NCBI GenBank assembly: GCA_963922775.1
Contig: CAWUJG010000003.1
Coordinates: forward strand, 5,616-69,615
DNA: 64,000 nt
Source of the DNA: JAHDDH01 sp963922775
Lineage (GTDB): Bacteria; Bacteroidota; Bacteroidia; Cytophagales; Amoebophilaceae
Reading direction: 5' to 3'
Shown here: positions 1 through 8,590 of the stretch, in pieces
How positions within the stretch are numbered: position 1 is the first letter of the stretch
Layout: the number at the start of each line of letters is the position of its first letter
The notes under the pieces: generated by a model
Databases searched by the model: none
Told to the model about the DNA's origin: nothing
What the model saw: the letters and a program-made list of their open reading frames with translations, nothing else
Position numbers and translations under genes: made by a program

Positions 1-393
1 GGTAGCATACATAGCTGTATCTTGTATGATATACAATACCATCCTGTAAGTGAAATTATTATGCATGCTGATTTTTTGGTTCTATCAGATAAAAAAAAAA
101 TTAAGATGCATATACCCATTAAATTAGAAGGAAGAGCTAAAGGAGTAGCAAAAGGAGGAGAGTTATATAAAAAGTACAGGTCACTACCTATATTGGCTTA
201 TGCCAAAGATATGCCAGAATACATATGCCTTAATATTGAAAGTCTTGAAATGGGTGCCATGAAAAAGGTGAAGGATATTGTTACTGATAATTTTGATGTT
301 TTAATGCCTGCTCACACATCTATAGTATCTGTAGAAGTGCCAAGAGCATTAAGAAGCAAAAATCAAGAAGAAGAAAAAGAAGATAAAAAATAA
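1..393 (+). CDS. rplY: 50S ribosomal protein bL25 (Ctc/TL5 family), 5'-truncated by the window edge
   Basis: bL25 binds 5S rRNA in the large ribosomal subunit; long Ctc/TL5 forms add a C-terminal beta domain. The reading frame is open from base 1 (codons before position 22 read GSIHSCI), so the real start lies outside the window and the TTG at 22 is not a start. The visible part matches the end of the 5S-binding domain and the C-terminal domain: YDIQYHPVSEIIMHADFL is the family signature, followed by an IPIKLEG beta segment and VEVPRA. The tail is charged and rich in Glu and Lys. Family length is about 190-220 residues, so roughly the last 130 are present. Assignment is strong; the upstream neighbour is unknown. 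Confidence 0.9.
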   Translation, partial: GSIHSCILYDIQYHPVSEIIMHADFLVLSDKKKIKMHIPIKLEGRAKGVAKGGELYKKYRSLPILAYAKDMPEYICLNIESLEMGAMKKVKDIVTDNFDVLMPAHTSIVSVEVPRALRSKNQEEEKEDKK

Positions 394-435
394 TTTTTTA
401 TATTTCAATTTATTTATTTGTGGGTACATAATAAG

Positions 436-462
436 CTTATATCTTTTTTATAAAGATATAAG
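436..462. terminator. Perfect hairpin between convergent rplY and pyrF
   Basis: CTTATATCTTT (436-446) and AAAGATATAAG (452-462) form a perfect 11-bp stem with a 5-base loop. It lies between the ends of convergent rplY and pyrF, where a bidirectional terminator would be expected. There is no clean U-tract on either side and the region is AT-rich, so function is only inferred from position and symmetry. Confidence 0.4.
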
Positions 463-612
463 ATATAGTATAGGTTATAAAATAATCGATCAAAATAAAA
501 ATAATATGCTGTAATGGAATACTTAGGGGAGGGAGCAAATTTAAAATGTTGTATTTATTGACGATATTTATAGTATATATTTTTTCAGTTCTTAATTAAT
601 TACCTACTTTTT

Positions 613-1428
613 CTAAGTATATATATGCAAGCATCTATTCATTTTTTCTTGTATCTTTTTTGTGGCTTGTACTACTGAAGTCAAAAAATTTTTACCTTGG
701 GCAGCATAAATTATGCTCCTTGTTGCATTTATTATTAATCCACAAGAAGAATTCATCCCTAAAGATGACACTTCTTCTACATCTCCACCTTGTACTCCTA
801 CACCAGGAATAAGTAAAAAATGAGTAGGTACTATTTTACGTATTTTTTTTATATATGGTGTTTGTGTAGCTCCTACTACAAACATTATTTTATCTGTTTT
901 AGACCATGAAATTATTTCTTCAATAACATGTTCAAATAGTAATTTTTCAGATTTTAATGGTAATGTTTGAAAATTTTTGCTACTTTTATTAGAAGTTAAT
1001 GCTAAAATAATAGACCACTTTTCTCTATAATTTAGAAATGGTTCTACACTGTCTTTACCCATATAAGGTGATAATGTAATGGCATCCCAATGCATTTTTT
1101 CAAAAAAAGTTTTGGCATAGTGGTAGGCTGTATTACCTATATCTCCTCTTTTTGCATCTATTATAGATAGAGTGTCTTTAGGAATATAGGCTAAAGTTTT
1201 TTGTAAAGATTCCCATCCTTTTTCTCCTTGAGATTCATAAAATGCACTATTGGCTTTATAAGCAATACAATATGGATGGGTTGCTTCTATAATTTGTTTA
1301 TTAAATTCAAATATAGGATCATTGTACTTTAAAAAATGTTGGGGTATTTTAGTAATATCAGTATCTAGGCCAACACAAAGGTAAGATGATTTTTTTTGTA
1401 TCTGTAGCCATAAATTTTTTTGTGTCAT
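613..1428 (-). CDS. pyrF: Orotidine 5'-phosphate decarboxylase (type 2)
   Basis: PyrF converts orotidine 5'-phosphate to UMP, the last step of de novo pyrimidine synthesis. At 271 residues it matches the long subfamily 2. The N-terminal strand LCVGLDTD (17-24) and the catalytic block DAKRGDIGNT (91-100) with its Asp and Lys are intact, and the phosphate-binding end is seen as LIPGVGVQGGD and later INATRSIIYA. It sits 8 bases downstream of a lolA-like gene on the same strand and may be co-transcribed with it. No other pyrimidine genes are in the window. Retaining UMP synthesis is notable for a reduced genome; alternatively orotate or OMP precursors are handled elsewhere in the chromosome. Confidence 0.93.
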   Translation of the reverse strand: MTQKNLWLQIQKKSSYLCVGLDTDITKIPQHFLKYNDPIFEFNKQIIEATHPYCIAYKANSAFYESQGEKGWESLQKTLAYIPKDTLSIIDAKRGDIGNTAYHYAKTFFEKMHWDAITLSPYMGKDSVEPFLNYREKWSIILALTSNKSSKNFQTLPLKSEKLLFEHVIEEIISWSKTDKIMFVVGATQTPYIKKIRKIVPTHFLLIPGVGVQGGDVEEVSSLGMNSSCGLIINATRSIIYAAQGKNFLTSVVQATKKIQEKMNRCLHIYT

Positions 1429-1436
1429 AATAAATT

Positions 1437-2066
1437 TTAGTCTCTTAAATCTATTTTTTCTGTATTTTTAGGACAAATAAAATTAAAATAGGAATCTTTT
1501 ATACTTACTTTAGCATTAAACTGGTTGATTTTAAAATTGTGTATATTTTGTTCATGATCATATAATGTCCATTTTTGTAAATGATAGTTTTTTGTGTTAA
1601 TTGTTAAAATAATATTTGATATGGTCTTGTGTTTTATTTTGGGTATTAGCTGAATCTCCATAAAATTTTTATCTTGTTTTATATATTTAAAAAAATATTT
1701 TTTACTATGAAATAGTGTATAAAATTGTGCAGGACTAAAATCTTCTTGTACATCTTTAGGGTTACAAATAGTAACCTCTTGTATTTTTTTATTATATATC
1801 CATTGTGTTTTACCATTGTTAAAAATTTCTTGGTCTTGAAGTTGTAGGTGATATTTTTTTTTTTTTATCCATAGCTTTCCAGTAATTTTTTGAAGTATAT
1901 TTTCTGTCTTATTTTGCACTTGGTATGTAAAATTTAAATGGAAAGCAGGTAGCTGGGCATAGTATATCGACATGCTATTTAATATATTATTAATTTTTGT
2001 CAACTTGTTTTTTGCTCCTATACTTAATATAATAACACAAAATATAGTGATATTTTTTTTTTTCAT
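1437..2066 (-). CDS. lolA: LolA-like outer-membrane lipoprotein carrier protein
   Basis: LolA ferries mature lipoproteins across the periplasm from LolCDE to the outer membrane. The 209-residue protein starts with a Lys-rich, hydrophobic signal segment (about 1-18). The body has the features of the fold: a strand with FHLNFTYQV, then ITGKLWIKKKKYHLQL, which is the conserved G-x-hydrophobic-W/K-K-Y pattern, then WIYNKKIQEVTI. Sequence identity to well-studied LolA would be low, as is usual for Bacteroidota. A functional LolA fits the many lipoproteins in this window. It is divergent from recG across 46 bases and sits just upstream of pyrF. Confidence 0.72.
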   Translation of the reverse strand: MKKKNITIFCVIILSIGAKNKLTKINNILNSMSIYYAQLPAFHLNFTYQVQNKTENILQKITGKLWIKKKKYHLQLQDQEIFNNGKTQWIYNKKIQEVTICNPKDVQEDFSPAQFYTLFHSKKYFFKYIKQDKNFMEIQLIPKIKHKTISNIILTINTKNYHLQKWTLYDHEQNIHNFKINQFNAKVSIKDSYFNFICPKNTEKIDLRD

Positions 2067-2112
2067 ATTTAATAGATTTTTTTAAAGTTATAATGTACAA
2101 AAAATTGAAGAC

Positions 2113-4206
2113 ATGGATACTCATATTCAAGATGAAAAACTTACAGTAACTTTCCATGGATATACCAATAATATCCAAAAAATTAATGCTATAGCCAGAC
2201 ATTTAGATATTATTACTATAGCTGATTTGTTAACATTTTATCCTCTTCGTTATGAAAAACAATATGCTTTTAAAGATATTCAATCTATTTCAATTAACCA
2301 TGGTATAGTGCGTTTATATGGTTATTTAAGTCATATAAATATAAAGGTAACGCGTAACAAAAAAAAATATTTACAAGGTACATTTCAAGATAAAACGGGT
2401 AGTATTCAACTCATCTGGTTTAAAAAAATACAATGGTTTTTTAAATATTTAAAAGTAGGCAGTTATTTTACTATTACAGGATATTTACGTACTAATGATG
2501 GATTGTTATCTGTCATACACCCTCATATTGCTTTTTCAATTCCTAAAAAAACACAGCAGTTTATGCCTATATATTCTAAGGGTGATATGCTAAAAAAAAA
2601 TGCTATATCCAATCAGTGGATACAAGAAAAAATACTTCAAATATTAACACAAAAAAAAATTTCAGAAAATTTACCTCATTATGTATTACAACAATATTAT
2701 CTACAAGATAGAACTACTGCATTATATAATATACACCAGCCAAAAAATGAAATTTTGCTTCAAAAAGCAAAACAGAGGTTAAAATTTGAAGAGTTATTTT
2801 ATTTGCAATTGAGTATACTGTTGGTTAAAAAGCAGTATAAAAAATTACCTGCTAAAATTTTGTTAAAAACAGATCTGCTAAAAAAATTTTATACTCAACA
2901 TCTTCAGTTTACTTTAACAGATGCACAAAAAAAAGTAATAAGGTCTATTTATCAAGATCTTAAATCTGGATATCAAATGAATAGGCTTTTGCAGGGAGAT
3001 GTAGGGAGTGGTAAAACTATTGTAGCTTTTTTTTCCATGCTTATTGCTATTGATAATGGAACTCAGGTTGTACTTATGGCTCCTACTACACTTTTGGCTG
3101 AACAACACTATCAAAATATTTTGAATTATTGTAGATATTTAGATATTACTGTAGCAATTTTAACAGGTAATACTAAACCTAAGCAAAAAAGAGCAATAAT
3201 AACAGCACTTGCTTTAGGTAATATAGATATTATTATGGGTACACATGCTTTAATTTCAGAAGATGTGCAGTTTAAATGTTTAGGATTAGCTGTAATAGAT
3301 GAACAGCATCGTTTTGGTGTTAAGCAGCGGGCAAATTTGTGGAAAAAAAATAATAAAGATAAGCCACCACATATGCTTATTATGACTGCTACTCCTATAC
3401 CTCGCACATTAGCTATGACTTTATATGGCGATTTGGATTTGGCTATAATTGATGATAAACCTTTAGGAAGAATACCTATAAAAACATATCATTTTTATGA
3501 AAATTATCGATTAAAGGTTTTTAATGCAATACAAAAGCAAATTAGCCAAGGATATCAGGCTTATATTATATATCCTCTTATAGAGGAATCAGAAAAATTG
3601 CAATATAAATATCTTATAGAGGGTTATGAAGCTATAAAGCGTTTTTTTAAGGATATACCTATAAGTATAGTGCATGGTAAAATGCATGCACAGGACAAAG
3701 CTCAGGAGATGGAAAAATTTGTTCAAGGGAAAACAAAAATAATGGTATCTACTACAGTAATAGAAGTGGGTATTCATGTAGATAATGCTACTGTAATTTT
3801 AATAGAAAATGCAGAAAGGTTTGGTTTAGCACAGTTGCATCAGCTAAGAGGGAGAGTAGGTAGAAGTCAAAAACAGAGTTATTGTTATCTTATGACAGAC
3901 TATAAAATTTCTTCTGAAGGAAAGTCCAGAATGCAAATTATGGTACAAACACAAGATGGGTTTAAAATAGCACAAGAAGACATGAATATTAGAGGTCCTG
4001 GAGATATTATGGGTACGCAACAAAGTGGGATAATTAATTTAAAAATTGCAGATATCTGTACAGATGAGAGTATATTATTGCAAGTAAGAGCAATTGTACA
4101 AAAAATTATTGCAGAGGATGCCTGTTTAACACAACAAAAGCATAGTATGGTAAAAAGCTATATGAATTATATTAATCAAAAACAAACATTGGCAAAAATT
4201 GGTTAA
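2113..4206 (+). CDS. recG: ATP-dependent DNA helicase RecG
   Basis: RecG remodels stalled replication forks and branch-migrates Holliday junctions. The 697-residue protein has the family layout: an N-terminal OB-fold wedge domain (about 60-150) and two helicase domains. Visible motifs are Walker A GDVGSGKT (around 294-301), DEQH of motif II (around 396-399), TATPIPRT of motif III (around 425) and QLRGRVGR of motif VI (around 577). The C-terminal region keeps RGPGDIMGTQQSG, typical of RecG. Length is normal. It is transcribed alone, divergently from lolA, and ends 16 bases before a convergent gene. Confidence 0.97.
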   Translation: MDTHIQDEKLTVTFHGYTNNIQKINAIARHLDIITIADLLTFYPLRYEKQYAFKDIQSISINHGIVRLYGYLSHINIKVTRNKKKYLQGTFQDKTGSIQLIWFKKIQWFFKYLKVGSYFTITGYLRTNDGLLSVIHPHIAFSIPKKTQQFMPIYSKGDMLKKNAISNQWIQEKILQILTQKKISENLPHYVLQQYYLQDRTTALYNIHQPKNEILLQKAKQRLKFEELFYLQLSILLVKKQYKKLPAKILLKTDLLKKFYTQHLQFTLTDAQKKVIRSIYQDLKSGYQMNRLLQGDVGSGKTIVAFFSMLIAIDNGTQVVLMAPTTLLAEQHYQNILNYCRYLDITVAILTGNTKPKQKRAIITALALGNIDIIMGTHALISEDVQFKCLGLAVIDEQHRFGVKQRANLWKKNNKDKPPHMLIMTATPIPRTLAMTLYGDLDLAIIDDKPLGRIPIKTYHFYENYRLKVFNAIQKQISQGYQAYIIYPLIEESEKLQYKYLIEGYEAIKRFFKDIPISIVHGKMHAQDKAQEMEKFVQGKTKIMVSTTVIEVGIHVDNATVILIENAERFGLAQLHQLRGRVGRSQKQSYCYLMTDYKISSEGKSRMQIMVQTQDGFKIAQEDMNIRGPGDIMGTQQSGIINLKIADICTDESILLQVRAIVQKIIAEDACLTQQKHSMVKSYMNYINQKQTLAKIG

Positions 4207-4222
4207 AAAATATAATTTTAAT

Positions 4223-5344
4223 TTATATACTAATACATAAATATAATTCTGCGGCATGTTCTAAAATTTGATTGATAAAATCATAATAAGGAAGTAATGT
4301 AAAATGTATTGAAAAATTGTTTTTAATTTGCCATTTATTTTTGTAGGAAAGAAAAAATAAATGACGTATTTTTTCTTTGCATATAAAGTAATCTTCACGC
4401 TGCTGAAGTATACTACTTTGGTATAAATTTTCACCTATATTAGCTGAACAAAAACCATTGCCATACCAGTATTTTGCCTCAAAATTTCCCCAAATTGATT
4501 TTAATTTACAGTTATAGTATATACCATATCCATGTTTAAGTGTACATGCTGCTTGTGTAGTAAAAAAATTTTTTATCCCAAAAATTTTTATCGATATACT
4601 ATTGAATAATGTATTAGGTATATAGTATTTCCATGCTTTTCCTAAAGCCCCTATTAATAAACTGTACCCTTTGTATTGAATATTTTGACCTCCTACATGA
4701 TAAATATATCCCTGTAAAGGCAATGTCAATTGTAATGGATAATTTTTATATAATGGTATTTTATATTTACTACCTAATACAAATTTTTCGGGATTTTTAT
4801 TTTTTTTGTTCAAATATTTAATCCAATTGAGAAAAATTGATAGAGAAGAGGTGCGAAAATATATACCTTCCATAAAATGGGTAAAACATTTTTCCTGATC
4901 ATATAAAGGAGAAATCCAAGAACGAAAAATATAAGAAGGTAAATGGCCAAATAAGAGATAAAAGTTTTGATGATTATATTGTGTAGTACATAAAGGTAAT
5001 ATTTTATGGAATTTTTTTTTATCACCAAAAAATCTTTGCCCTACAAAACCAATAGCTACTTGTAAATCAGCATAAGGATAAAAAAATAATATAGGCTTAA
5101 CATTATAGCCAAACAAAGTTTTTCCTGAAGCAATAGTATTAAAATATTCTTCATTTTTTAAATATTGTACTATAGATATTTTTAAAGGAACATTTTTTTT
5201 TTCATTATGTGCATTTGCTTGAAAAAAAAATATGAAAGCTCCCAGAACATACAGAAAAAAATACAATAATTTATAGGTAATTTTGGATTTGATGATATAA
5301 AATATTTTTATATGAATTATGTATAGATTAAAGTTATTGTACAA
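4223..5344 (-). CDS. Conserved Bacteroidota protein of unknown function, probable outer-membrane beta-barrel
   Basis: I recognise no characterised function. The 373-residue protein has a long basic and hydrophobic N terminus ending in ANAH (about 45), consistent with a signal peptide. The rest is rich in aromatic residues in alternating patterns, as in beta-barrels. Conserved-looking segments are PYADLQVAIGFVGQRFFGDKK, then LLFGHLPSYI, ISPLYDQE, EGIYF and FLNWIKYL; this order resembles an uncharacterised family I associate with Bacteroidetes. There is no internal Met near the signal, so the listed start is kept. It lies between recG (convergent) and fbp (same strand, 61 bases upstream). Confidence 0.55.
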   Translation of the reverse strand: MYNNFNLYIIHIKIFYIIKSKITYKLLYFFLYVLGAFIFFFQANAHNEKKNVPLKISIVQYLKNEEYFNTIASGKTLFGYNVKPILFFYPYADLQVAIGFVGQRFFGDKKKFHKILPLCTTQYNHQNFYLLFGHLPSYIFRSWISPLYDQEKCFTHFMEGIYFRTSSLSIFLNWIKYLNKKNKNPEKFVLGSKYKIPLYKNYPLQLTLPLQGYIYHVGGQNIQYKGYSLLIGALGKAWKYYIPNTLFNSISIKIFGIKNFFTTQAACTLKHGYGIYYNCKLKSIWGNFEAKYWYGNGFCSANIGENLYQSSILQQREDYFICKEKIRHLFFLSYKNKWQIKNNFSIHFTLLPYYDFINQILEHAAELYLCISI

Positions 5345-5405
5345 ATAAATTTATAGTAAAATACTATTTTTTTATAGCTAATCTGCTAAAATTTTATATA
5401 TAGGG

Positions 5406-6395
5406 TTATTCTGTTTTTATATATAAGTCCATAAGTTTTTCATTGCCCACAATAAATGGAGAACGTTCATGTAATTTTTTGGGTTTTTTTTCTAAAATAT
5501 CTTTTATTTTTATATCTATTGCCTTACCTCCTGCACATTTTGCTATAAAAGCAATAGGATTACACTCAAAAAGTAAACGAAGTTTACCATCAGGATAACG
5601 GTTTTCTAAGGCTGGATATAAAAAAATACCCCCTTGTAATAAAATTCTATGAAAGTCTGCAACTAGTGTACCACTATAACGTATATTTAATTCTAATTCT
5701 CTACACTTAGTAAGAAATAACTGTGATTTTAATTTGGGCATAATGCTGTAATAGTTGTTAGCATTTATACTGTAAATACTTTTGGATTTATTCATAATTA
5801 TGTTCCTTTGGTAAAAGAATTTTTTTCCTTCCAAACCTGGAGTAAGCATAAAATTATATACAGTATCTTGATAACCAAATATTAGTACTGTTTGAAGGCT
5901 ATAAAGTAGATAACCAGCTAACAGCTGATTTTTTCCTTTTTGCAAGACATCTTTTGCTATATTTATTTTTTCACTACAAGGCGATATACGTCTATAAACA
6001 CTAAATATACTTCCTATTGGCATGTTATAGTGTACGTTAGATGAACCATCTAATGGGTCTAAGTTAACTATATATTTTCCTTTTATATCATTTTCAATTA
6101 CATTATTTTCTTCTTCAGAAGCTATAGCACATACAGATTTATTGCCTTTTAATGCAGATATAAATAGTTTGTTGGCTATAATATCTAGTTCTACTTGTCT
6201 ATCTCCTGATGCATTGTATGAAGCTATATTATTTTTTTCTATATTTTTTTCTTCTGCTAGATCATTATTTTTTATCATATTATCTATTTCTTTTCCTACA
6301 TTAGCTATTGTAGTTAATATGTTTTGTAGGTCGTTATCCATATGAATACGCTGTAGCATTTCACGATTTAGTAATGTTATATTTTTCATTATCAA
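5406..6395 (-). CDS. fbp: Fructose-1,6-bisphosphatase class I
   Basis: FBPase hydrolyses fructose 1,6-bisphosphate to fructose 6-phosphate, the committed step of gluconeogenesis, and so can feed sugar-phosphate and LPS precursor pools. At 329 residues it is normal for class I. Metal-binding EE (94-95) and the signature DPLDGSSN (113-120) are intact, as is the substrate-side YSGTLVADFHR and the late block GGIFLYPALENRYPDGKLR with FECNP. The second ATG, two codons in, is an equally good start. It stands alone on this strand, about 150 bases downstream of kdsB. In a host-dependent bacterium it suggests the cell builds hexose phosphate from imported three-carbon intermediates. Confidence 0.95.
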   Translation of the reverse strand: MIMKNITLLNREMLQRIHMDNDLQNILTTIANVGKEIDNMIKNNDLAEEKNIEKNNIASYNASGDRQVELDIIANKLFISALKGNKSVCAIASEEENNVIENDIKGKYIVNLDPLDGSSNVHYNMPIGSIFSVYRRISPCSEKINIAKDVLQKGKNQLLAGYLLYSLQTVLIFGYQDTVYNFMLTPGLEGKKFFYQRNIIMNKSKSIYSINANNYYSIMPKLKSQLFLTKCRELELNIRYSGTLVADFHRILLQGGIFLYPALENRYPDGKLRLLFECNPIAFIAKCAGGKAIDIKIKDILEKKPKKLHERSPFIVGNEKLMDLYIKTE

Positions 6396-6546
6396 ATTTT
6401 TGATTATATTAAGATTTTATTGTGATATAGTCAGTTTTATTTTTTTTAATTTTCAAATTAAATATATTTCTCTTTTGATTAAGAACTGAAAAATTTAGTA
6501 AATATTTAATACATAGATTTATTTATAGAATAAAATTTCGTATTTT

Positions 6547-7296
6547 TTATACGAAGTTATTTAATTTAGTTAAGTCTTGTGGGGTATCAATAGAAATACT
6601 TTTTTCATGTGTATGAATTAATTTAATGGCATATCCATGCGATAACCAACGGTTTTGTTCTAAAGATTCTGCTTTTTCTAGGGGTGTAGGAGCTAAATGT
6701 GTCAATTTTGTAAAAATATGCTTCTGAAAAGCATATAAACCTATATGTTTATAAAAGTTATGATTTTTTAGCCATTCTTTTTGGGGAATATTAGCTATAT
6801 AGGGTATAGGAGATCTACTGAAATATTGAGCAAAATTTTTTTCATTTAAAACTATTTTTACTGTATCAGGATCAAAAATTTCTTCATGTGTGTTAATAGT
6901 ACTAGCTAAAGTAGCAATATCTATTTTTTTTGTTGTAAAACAAGATAACATTTGTCTACAAGCTGATACTGGAAATATTGGTTCATCTCCCTGTATGTTT
7001 AGCACAATATTTATATTTTTTCTATTCTCTATTTTATTTAATGCTTCTATACATCTTTCTGTACCATTTTTACAAGTAGGAGAAGTCATAATTACTTTAC
7101 CCTTAAAATTTTCTACTGCTTGTTGAATGCGAATATCATCTGTAGCAACATAAACATGGGGTGTAATTTTTTTTGCTCTTTCGTATACATGCTGTATCAT
7201 AGGCTTTTTACCTATGTGTACTAAAGGTTTTCCTGGAAAACGTTTAGCATTATAGCGTGCTGGTATAATGGCTATAGCATGTAAAATTTTTTTCAT
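6547..7296 (-). CDS. kdsB: 3-deoxy-manno-octulosonate cytidylyltransferase
   Basis: KdsB activates Kdo with CTP to CMP-Kdo, the donor for the inner core of lipopolysaccharide. The 249-residue protein begins with the nucleotide-binding loop IIPARYNAKRFPGKPL (about 10-25), followed by PMIQHVYERA, VATDD, SPTCKNGTERC, VLNIQGDEP and the YF(S)RSPIP block, all in the expected order. HIGLYAF and LEQNRWL complete the active site. It starts 9 bases downstream of trmD on the same strand, so it may end a rimM-trmD-kdsB transcript. Its presence argues that this bacterium still makes a Kdo-containing glycolipid. Confidence 0.95.
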   Translation of the reverse strand: MKKILHAIAIIPARYNAKRFPGKPLVHIGKKPMIQHVYERAKKITPHVYVATDDIRIQQAVENFKGKVIMTSPTCKNGTERCIEALNKIENRKNINIVLNIQGDEPIFPVSACRQMLSCFTTKKIDIATLASTINTHEEIFDPDTVKIVLNEKNFAQYFSRSPIPYIANIPQKEWLKNHNFYKHIGLYAFQKHIFTKLTHLAPTPLEKAESLEQNRWLSHGYAIKLIHTHEKSISIDTPQDLTKLNNFV

Positions 7297-7305
7297 AGTA
7301 GGTAT

Positions 7306-7992
7306 TTATGTTTTATTTTGTATGCTATGTATTTTTTTATATTTTTTTGTTCTCATGTAAGATTGTTGTTCTTGCCATTGTGCAATTTCCTTATGATTTC
7401 CCGACAGTAATATTTTAGGCACTTGCATATTTCTAAATTTTGCTGGTCTGGTGTATTGTGGTGGGGCTATTAAGTCATTTTGAAAAGAATCTTCTAAGGC
7501 AGATATTTCATTATTTATTGCTCCTGGCAAAAGGCGTACTAAAGCATCTACCAATACAGCAGCTGCTAGTTCACCACCAGAGAGTACATACGTTCCAATA
7601 CTAATTTCATGGGTAATAAAATTTTCTCTTACCCTTTCATCAATGCCTTTATAATGACCACAAAGCAAGAGAATATTTTTATCTAAAGATAAGGTATTAA
7701 CCATAGATTGATTTAAAAGTACGCCATCTGGAGACATATAAATAATTTTGTCATATTTTCTTTTCTTTTGTAATGACTCTATACAGCTTACAATAGGCTC
7801 TACCATAAGTACCATACCAGGTGTACCTCCATAAGCATGGTCATCTATTTTTTGATGTTTGTTTTGTGTATAGTCTCTAAGATTATGTACATAAATGTGT
7901 ACAATTTTTTGTTTAATAGCACGCTTGATAATGGAGTATGCAAAAGTACTGTCTAAAATTTGTGGTAAACAAGTAATAATATCTATACGCAT
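7306..7992 (-). CDS. trmD: tRNA (guanine37-N1)-methyltransferase
   Basis: TrmD methylates G37 next to the anticodon of several tRNAs using S-adenosylmethionine, which prevents frameshifting. The 228-residue protein has the trefoil-knot signatures: RDYTQNKHQKIDDHAYGG (39-56), LLLCGHYKGIDERV (108-121) and GTYVLSGGE (133-141). The conserved catalytic Asp region follows in LEDSFQND. Its ATG shares one base with the TAA of rimM, so the two are translationally coupled. The usual partner rpsP is not here but lies about 16 kb away. Confidence 0.96.
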   Translation of the reverse strand: MRIDIITCLPQILDSTFAYSIIKRAIKQKIVHIYVHNLRDYTQNKHQKIDDHAYGGTPGMVLMVEPIVSCIESLQKKRKYDKIIYMSPDGVLLNQSMVNTLSLDKNILLLCGHYKGIDERVRENFITHEISIGTYVLSGGELAAAVLVDALVRLLPGAINNEISALEDSFQNDLIAPPQYTRPAKFRNMQVPKILLSGNHKEIAQWQEQQSYMRTKKYKKIHSIQNKT

Positions 7993-8498
7993 TATGGTTT
8001 ACTAAAGATAGTAAGATAATCTTCTGGAAGTTGCAGTACAATTTTTTTTTGTAAATAATCAGTCTCTTTTATTAAAGCTGGATGCCAAGGTACAAGTATA
8101 ATATTTTTTTCTTGTTGAATATGAAGCATTGTTTGGCTTGGATATGCTTCTACTTTGGTAATTATACCAATATATTTTTCATGATGCCAAACATGATGAT
8201 GCATAAGATGATTTTTATCTGTTATATTGTGTTTTTTAATTTGTATATCTCGAATAAAAATATCTTTTTTAATGAGATGATTTATTTTTTCATTTTCAAT
8301 ATGTAATAAGGTAATATAAATTATGTTTTGTTTCCAGTCATATGTTTTTACACGATACGGCACATGATGTGCAGCTATACAAAAAAAAATAGTCTCTAAA
8401 TTATTAACTATATGCTTATCAATGACTGTTTTTACAGTGAAATGTCTGTGTTGGACTTTGGTATAACTAGATTTTCCTAAAAAAATGAATTTCTGCAT
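7992..8498 (-). CDS. rimM: Ribosome maturation factor RimM
   Basis: RimM helps mature the head of the 30S subunit and binds S19. The 168-residue protein is a normal size but diverged. Support comes from position (directly before trmD with a one-base overlap, as in many bacteria) and from the C-terminal PRC-barrel pattern: IGIITKVEAYPSQTML, IILVPWHPALI and a final strand reading IVLQLPEDYL, which matches the family's PLDGL-type end. The N-terminal barrel is weakly conserved but starts with the expected FLGKSSYTKV. Histidine is unusually abundant (HHHVWHHEKY around 100). No ribosome binding site is obvious. Confidence 0.8.
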   Translation of the reverse strand: MQKFIFLGKSSYTKVQHRHFTVKTVIDKHIVNNLETIFFCIAAHHVPYRVKTYDWKQNIIYITLLHIENEKINHLIKKDIFIRDIQIKKHNITDKNHLMHHHVWHHEKYIGIITKVEAYPSQTMLHIQQEKNIILVPWHPALIKETDYLQKKIVLQLPEDYLTIFSKP

Positions 8499-8590
8499 AC
8501 AAAAAATTGTTATTTTTTATTTTATATATTGAGATTTATTTATGATACTTTCAGATTAAGCAAATAATGCTTTTAGGATATATCTTTTAA

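Noticed and set aside
490..560. Possible small RNA around GGAATACTTAGGGGAGGGAG
   Set aside because: A purine-rich patch in an AT-rich gap, but I could not fold a convincing structure or match it to a known RNA.
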